Positions 58,001-64,000 of a DNA stretch of 64,000 bases are shown piece after piece. The stretch spans positions 258,105 to 322,104 of the forward strand of contig NW_019775381.1 in NCBI RefSeq assembly GCF_001039355.2, given 5' to 3'. The notes under the pieces were generated by a model that saw nothing but the letters and a program-made list of their open reading frames with translations, did no database searches and was not told the DNA's origin. The stretch comes from Lingula anatina. Its lineage: Eukaryota; Brachiopoda; Lingulata; Lingulida; Lingulidae. The position numbers were made by a program, and so were the translations under genes. Within the stretch, counting starts at the first letter, position 1. Every line of letters starts with the position of its first letter.

Positions 58001-59089
58001 CCTCTCCTTTGGGTTGACCATTCTCCCCCTTCTTTCACTGGCCCAATTAGCCCTACTATCCCTACTAAGAGAAAGAACCCTGTTTATATGATCCAGCAGT
58101 TGATGGTAATTTCCAGATATCTCCAGTGCTGTCTCGCTTCAGTAACAACTGCTTTTCCAAGTGGTACAGCTTAAGGAACAGCAAGCCCAGAGCTGGCGTT
58201 TTTCTGTGGCTTTGAATTAGTACTTAGCCACAACAAACAAGCAGCACAGTGGATCCCATGGAGAGACCTCTAAGCCTGCTGACATCAACATAGGTGACCC
58301 GTAAGGGTTTTTGACATTGTGTCATCCGGTGATGTAAGAGACCAGTGTAGTAAGAAGGGAGGGAAATGAATTAAGTGATAAATAAGAGGAGCAATTTGTA
58401 ACTCTTGAAAGAAAAAATTCCCACAAGCAGACTCCCCATCTTGCATTAGCATGCAATATCAACCTACTAATAACAACGCTAGTTCTAAACTGAGGTTTGA
58501 TCATTAGAAGATGAGATAAATAAAATGGTTCCCCCTCCCTTAATTAATAAAACACAATGAAATTAAAACAATAACAACAGCAATAAATTCATTGGAGATT
58601 TTGAGACCAAAAGTACCCTTCCAGAAATATGAATTTTGACCAACATTTTTATAGAATGGCTGTATCTGTCATAATTTGTCATCACCAACATCCAGTGCCA
58701 GCAGGTGCTTTACACACAAAACCAAACCCAGCAGAAACTGTCAGTTGGTTCTGATTTTGCTGGTATACCTCTTTAAGTCATTCAGCCAGTACAAGGTGCT
58801 GTATGAGAAACAAATGCCCCATCAGCTGTTATACTGCAAGCTCTGAGGGCAAGTTCTGAATTGCAGAATGCCAGCCAAGTGATACAGGCCACATCTTCAT
58901 TGGGGCATTCACAATCATGGAAAAGAGACCGGTGTTTCCCTTCATGTTGTCCAGTTTTGATGTCTAAAGTGTGGTGGGGTCTCTCTGGTCTCCAAAAGGA
59001 AAAAAATCCATCAGTCTTTACATGACTTACCATTCAAATCATGGTTCAAGTTCTATGGGTTTTGAGCCATATTCTTGTAAACTACATAT

Positions 59090-59850
59090 CAGAGATACCG
59101 GAGCATCAAATCCATCAATCCGCAGGGTGCAAATCCCACCCAGGTGTTTCATAAAGTCAAAACATTAAACTGTATATGCTTATAATGTAGGATGGCTTTG
59201 CTGACTTTTATTCTTCAGGGAAAGCTGCTATCCTATGCCAATTTAAAAGCCATCAATCTGTATTCGGATTTTCAAGGGGGAGAGATAAAGTATGAAATTT
59301 TGACATTAGAATTAAGCTTGTCTTGATGCTCTTCACAGTTGAAGTAATAAAACATCCATATTATAAAGCAGTTGGTCTTACTGGTGACATGCTGGTTCCT
59401 TCCTGACAGTAGAGCTCCAATCATGTGCCACCAGCCATCAAAACACACTCTTTTTCACAGGTAACTATGACATCCACCTTACCCTTTTGCACGCAGGGTG
59501 TCATCCTGCTCAGCTGTTTCAGAAAAGTTCACTGTCACACAGTATTCATGTTATAAGGCCCTTATGTCTTCCTGCTCACTCAATAAACATTCTACCTACT
59601 GAAAAGCACAGCGTATGTAGCACCAGCCATGATTTAACAGTCTGAATGACTAAACGCCAAACTTAACCTCTACATACGGGGTGCCATCCTGTCCAGGTGC
59701 TCTGTACCTTTATCCCCGTTGCCATGACAACTGTCTATGCTACAAGGCTCTGTCCTCTTGTTGACATGTTGATTCTCTACCTGCCAGAGGTACTGACATG
59801 AGTGATGACTTCCTTTGCCTGGTGAAGTTTGTGTCACTATTCCAGATTCC
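59090..59850. repeat. Diverged tandem repeat, period about 186 bp
   Basis: GCAGGGTG(C/T).A.CC-type anchors recur near 59120, 59493 and 59678, and a weaker match to the following part (TTATAA..G...TCTT) near 59340. Units share a CAGGTG/CAGCTGTTTC block and a TTATAAGGC..-TCTTCCTG.TGAC block. Similarity is patchy and was judged by eye. Confidence 0.5.
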
Positions 59851-60427
59851 ACAGACGTTAGACAGACAAGTCTCCTTGTTCATTAAACCCTTGTGGCATT
59901 CCAATGCCCTAACAGTGAAGACTCCCTGATTGGTGTTTGTCCTTGTCCATTTGTTTTACATGTTTTCCTATTTCCCTTGCATGTCACCCCCTGTTTATTA
60001 TCCCTTGTACATGATATAACTGCTATTACTATTCATTTATCACATAAGTGGGTTGTTCTACACTTTGTACATGACATAATTTACCCTTGTTTTTTATCCA
60101 GATGCATTAAAATGTCACGGTTCAAGACAATAGAACACTACAAGAGTGTACAACTTAAGACTTAAACACCTTTGACTATTGTACTACCACATGTACATAT
60201 GGAATGACGTAACTTTCTTTAAATTCAAGCATTTATGAGTATCGAGTTAGCATTAAATATGTGCCAGTCTATATGCGCTTGTTGATAAATAATGAAATGA
60301 ATAAGAGGGAAAGACACAAACACAAATACTACACACATTTTTTAATTTATATAAAAATATTTACCACCAAGAAAACCCTGTTTCATCATGCCACAACTAT
60401 ATTATGAGCAGGTGTGCACTTCTTAGG

Positions 60428-60638
60428 CTGTATTTCCAGAGCTTTTAGATCGATCTATCCCCGCGGGGAGTCTCACTAGATTACTGTCAGATAACCCCGC
60501 TTAAATGTCCGTCCCGCCTACTACAAGCTGTAAGGGGGTAATTAACTTTCGTGTCCGCTCGGCTGACAGCTATTTAGCGTGAACCCCCAGGGAGTTAGGT
60601 CGATCTAAAGTAGATCAATCTAATCTTTGGAAATGGGG
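60428..60638. mobile_element. About 210-bp inverted-repeat element
   Basis: ATTTCCAGAGCTTTTAGATC near 60432 is inverted at the right end, where TAGATCAATCTAATCTTTGG ends near 60630. The middle is GC-richer than its surroundings (CCCCGCGGGG, AACCCCCAGG), and no frame is open. Confidence 0.6.
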
Positions 60639-63600
60639 TCTTAAACTACGCCAGCCCCAGTTTAGATGTGACGTTCATTTATCTCCTGATCACAATTGGG
60701 TGTTGACACTCTATGGTTCTCTAACACTGTTAAATAACACTTCTTGCTACGTTCTAAACACATCAAGCACGCAATCCTCACAAACAGTCTCAGAATGAAA
60801 TCCACAAATATAGAATGAACTCTACAAGCAAAAATTGCAGTCTACAAGTCATTTATCAACAACTTATTACAAAGATTTAAATTTTCTTGAAGTATCCTTT
60901 GTACTGGTATTTTATGAGGACACGTGATCCAGACTGTGTTTTATTTCAGGGTTGCACATTTTCTTAGAAGATACAGCTAGAAGCCTGTCTGTTGGTTCAA
61001 GACTGCTCTGTCCAGATAACTAGCAACATGTAATTAATGCACATATCAAAAACGCATTTTCTGTGTTGGTTTTGCTTGGGAGAACTTTTAACTAGAAGTA
61101 CAAACTGTCCAAGTTCCGTAAGACTACAACAAAACTACAACTAAAACATATATATCAACCTTGCTAACATCAAGTCTATGGCAGTATAACCTATCCAGAA
61201 TAACCTTAGCTTACTTTGGGAGGTCTCTACAACCATCAAAAGGGATTTTAAAAGTCAATATGTTTCCAATCCAAAATTAGTCCAGAAACAATCAATATAA
61301 GGACATGCAAACAGAGACCCCCTCTTCACTGTTGATGATCATATCCAAGGTAATTAGCTTTGGTAGCATGGCACGTTTTAAACCTAAAACAATCAAACCT
61401 GTGTGAACACGGCTGTGTCTTTTTTTCTTCCTCTTTCTTTCACTCCTCTCTAAAGCCTTTCTGTTAAGTCCCAAAACTTCTCTTATCGTAATCATGGATT
61501 CATAACTGTAGCTTAACTTCCATAAAAAAACCTTCCCGTTAACACAGCCAAGGAAATAACTGCAGCTTGCAGAGTTGCGTCACAATCAGAGCAGAAGCCG
61601 GCCCACTGTCAAAAAACACATTTCTCTCCCCTAATGGAACAGCATGATGTCTGCTTATCTACAGATATTGTTTCTCTGGCTGCGACCTCACCTTACTGGA
61701 GCAAAAGTTGCCATTTTTTCTCTCTGCGCGCTTTTCTACGTTCAACCTAACGGGTCATTGTCTTCAGGCATTTATTTTTAACAACACCAGATGAGGTAAC
61801 CCGAGTCTTTGCTAAGCTGTTTTTTTCTTTCCTAGAGAATGTTCTTTACTCATTATGAAAGACGTCAATTTTACATCACATGTTATTTGAATCACAATCC
61901 ATTTTTATAATCTTAAAGAGCTGACGTGAGTATTTCAGGATTGATTCGTACTCTTAGTGATGTTCTGCAGTGGCACATTTTGCAATCAATTTCCCTTCTG
62001 CCTTATTCATTAATTTATTTATTCACTTAATTAAATGTTGCATCATGATCCCTGCCACCCATTTTTCCTTCTTTTCTTCAGCAGATTGGTTTTATACTCC
62101 AACAATGCACTGTGTATATCAATTACAACACTTAGATGCCCTTTTCAAGACCCATGCTGGGACAGTATTTTCAATTCCATTTTTTGTCAGCTAGCAATAG
62201 TTAACGAAGTATGCTCTTTGCATTGTTACGATACCTCTTCAAATGCTGCAATCAGTAATGTGAAAAAAAAAGATTGAAAATGCTAAAAAAAGTTCTGCAA
62301 CCTCTCAAGTGCATCAATTTCACGATAACTTTTAAATTTTAGTTTCCATTCCATCTTTTCTTTAGAATGCCGTACTTGTACAGTTTCAGCAGGTTATATC
62401 TGTAATACATTCCAGTCTTACTTGTAAAAAGGACCACATGAGAAACATGCCAGTATTTTTCTTCCGTAACATTTCTCCTGAAACTTTTAGTGACTTGCAG
62501 TCCCACTAAATTGCTTTAAGAGTTTTATAAGGAGGCAAGCAAAATTCTCATTTTAAAACTTTTTTCTGTCAGTTGGGTAAAGAAGTGTTAAAAACGTTTT
62601 GCCCAAAAACCTCTTGCTACTGAAGAAAAGGAGATAGAGGGAAGTGGATTTTGAATCACACAACCTCAGCCTCATAACATCTGACCATTACACAAGTTAT
62701 TGCAACATCCAAATATTATGGATTACGCAACTTTAACCTGGGATTGTTTTCTCAGCAGCAAGTACCAACAATTCCTGCATCTTGTCTGATGAAGTCTCTA
62801 TTGATTTAATGCTAGCTTATGCAAGGCCAGCCTGATGACTTCTCTGGGGTCTTTAGGAAAATCATTTGCCCGCTTTTCTTTCGATAAGATCTCTCTGTAG
62901 ATAACATCATGACATGCTACGCGTACTGGCGTCAATGGCCTGTGATGTCTTAGAAATAAATCACAAAAACTGTGCTGTCTCCTTTTGGAGTAGGCTTGGC
63001 TATTGCATCACAAAATTGTTAAATCTGTCAGCCAGTTTTTGCCAAGTGCATTTATATTTTACTTCATGAGCTCCCATTTAAAAAAAAAATTTTTTTTTGT
63101 AGGGCTTTTTCACAGGGTAACACGTGCTGTAATTCACTTAAATTTGAAAATTGTTTTGATCTCTCACCAAAAAAGGTTTCACCCTGTTTCAGTGTATGTT
63201 AGCATCCAACTTTTGTCAGTTTCTAAATGACTGGACAATCCTTATGCTTAATCTACTTTCTGTCCAAATTAATTTCCCAGAATCCCTCACAGACCTCAAA
63301 TCTGTAAAACCCAAGAGATTTTTCAGAAATGGCATAATTATGAATTCCACGCAAAGTGAAACCACAAAACTCTCAATCAGTATTCATGTTTCTGCAATAA
63401 CCATCCATAATTCCTCTATAAAACAACAACACTTAATTATAAATGGCAGATCAATAGAATGACAACTTCACTTGAATTAATTACAGTATACACTGATACT
63501 TAATTGGTTCATTTCACAATTAAATGACGCCTCAAGCAGTAGTGACAGAAATCTTAGATAGCACCTAAAAGTACGATTTTCCACCTGCCTCCTCTTGCAA

Positions 63601-64000
63601 GGTTCTCAAAGCAGGTGAATAAAAGAAAATACACACTTCACATAGAAGATTCTTAAAATCAAAATGATAGCCTTGTATTCTTGGGATTCAACGGATTCCA
63701 AAACTTGTGGTAGCTTTCAAGTACTTGTTAGATTTCTGACATTCAACCTCTTCTCCAAGGCTGTGGTATTTCTATCACTGAAACAACTCCCGTGTTTTAC
63801 ATATTTGAAACCCCAACAACCTAGAAACTTTGAGATCACTTTCACTCTAAGACCTTGCCACACAGGAGAAAACCACACATTTAACCTTGTCGTTATAGAA
63901 AATCTGTCTATTTTACAAGTCTACCTTGCAGGAAAAAAATCTCAGCACACCCATTACTTCGTTCTCTAATTCAATCTGTGGCCCACAATAAGTACACATC

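Larger units (their letters stand above)
55087..64000. other. 8.9 kb upstream of the candidate DVL first exon, no gene supported
   Basis: I found no DIX-domain exon on the minus strand and no other gene. The stretch holds diverged tandem repeats (about 59090-59850), an inverted-repeat element (60428-60638) and a possible short exon at 61399-61495. If DVL has a DIX-bearing form, its first exons lie beyond base 64000 and this is intron. Confidence 0.5.

Noticed and set aside
1-64000. tRNA, rRNA and CRISPR-like arrays.
   Set aside because: I looked for tRNA box B (GGTTCGA-type), rRNA landmarks and regularly spaced direct repeats and saw none that hold up. This was a reading by eye, without a covariance-model search.

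Overview
This window is animal nuclear DNA: AT-rich, with spliced genes, microsatellites, short inverted-repeat transposon remnants, one 291-base N gap (15103-15393) and single-n contig joins (26140, 32892, 52423, 53942). The protein families and the exon wording of dishevelled fit a bilaterian marine invertebrate, probably a lophotrochozoan such as a mollusc; a lancelet is not excluded. The species is an inference and is not proven by anything in the sequence.

All three supported genes lie on the minus strand. (1) 557-9162 is the 5' part of a CCDC50-like coiled-coil gene. Its first coding exon is at 9162, two ETS-type promoter motifs lie just upstream, and the gene runs off the window at base 1. 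(2) 11428-12865 is a small complete PLAC8/cornifelin-family gene of three coding exons and 120 residues, carrying a miniature inverted-repeat element in its second intron. (3) 28493 to at least 41825, probably to 55086 and perhaps past the window end, is dishevelled (DVL), the cytoplasmic hub of Wnt signalling. PDZ, DEP and the conserved C-terminus are intact over eight exons whose splice phases all agree.

The 5' end of the DVL locus is the most interesting part. No DIX-domain exon was found up to base 64000. Instead, an exon at 54478-55086 begins with a well-placed ATG and encodes five SPKL repeats and a six-cysteine cluster. It splices in phase, through 47303-47386, onto the PDZ region, giving a 668-residue reading frame without DIX. 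A second possible first exon (44422-44616) also joins the PDZ region in phase.

Two tandem duplications each have a single n at the junction: 28786-32891 with 32893-36990, and about 53369-53941 with 53943-54526. They look like unmerged allelic contig ends. The second makes a false partial copy of a DVL exon. 12866-24800 and 55087-64000 hold no gene that I can support, only transposon remnants, simple repeats and a few unexplained reading frames.
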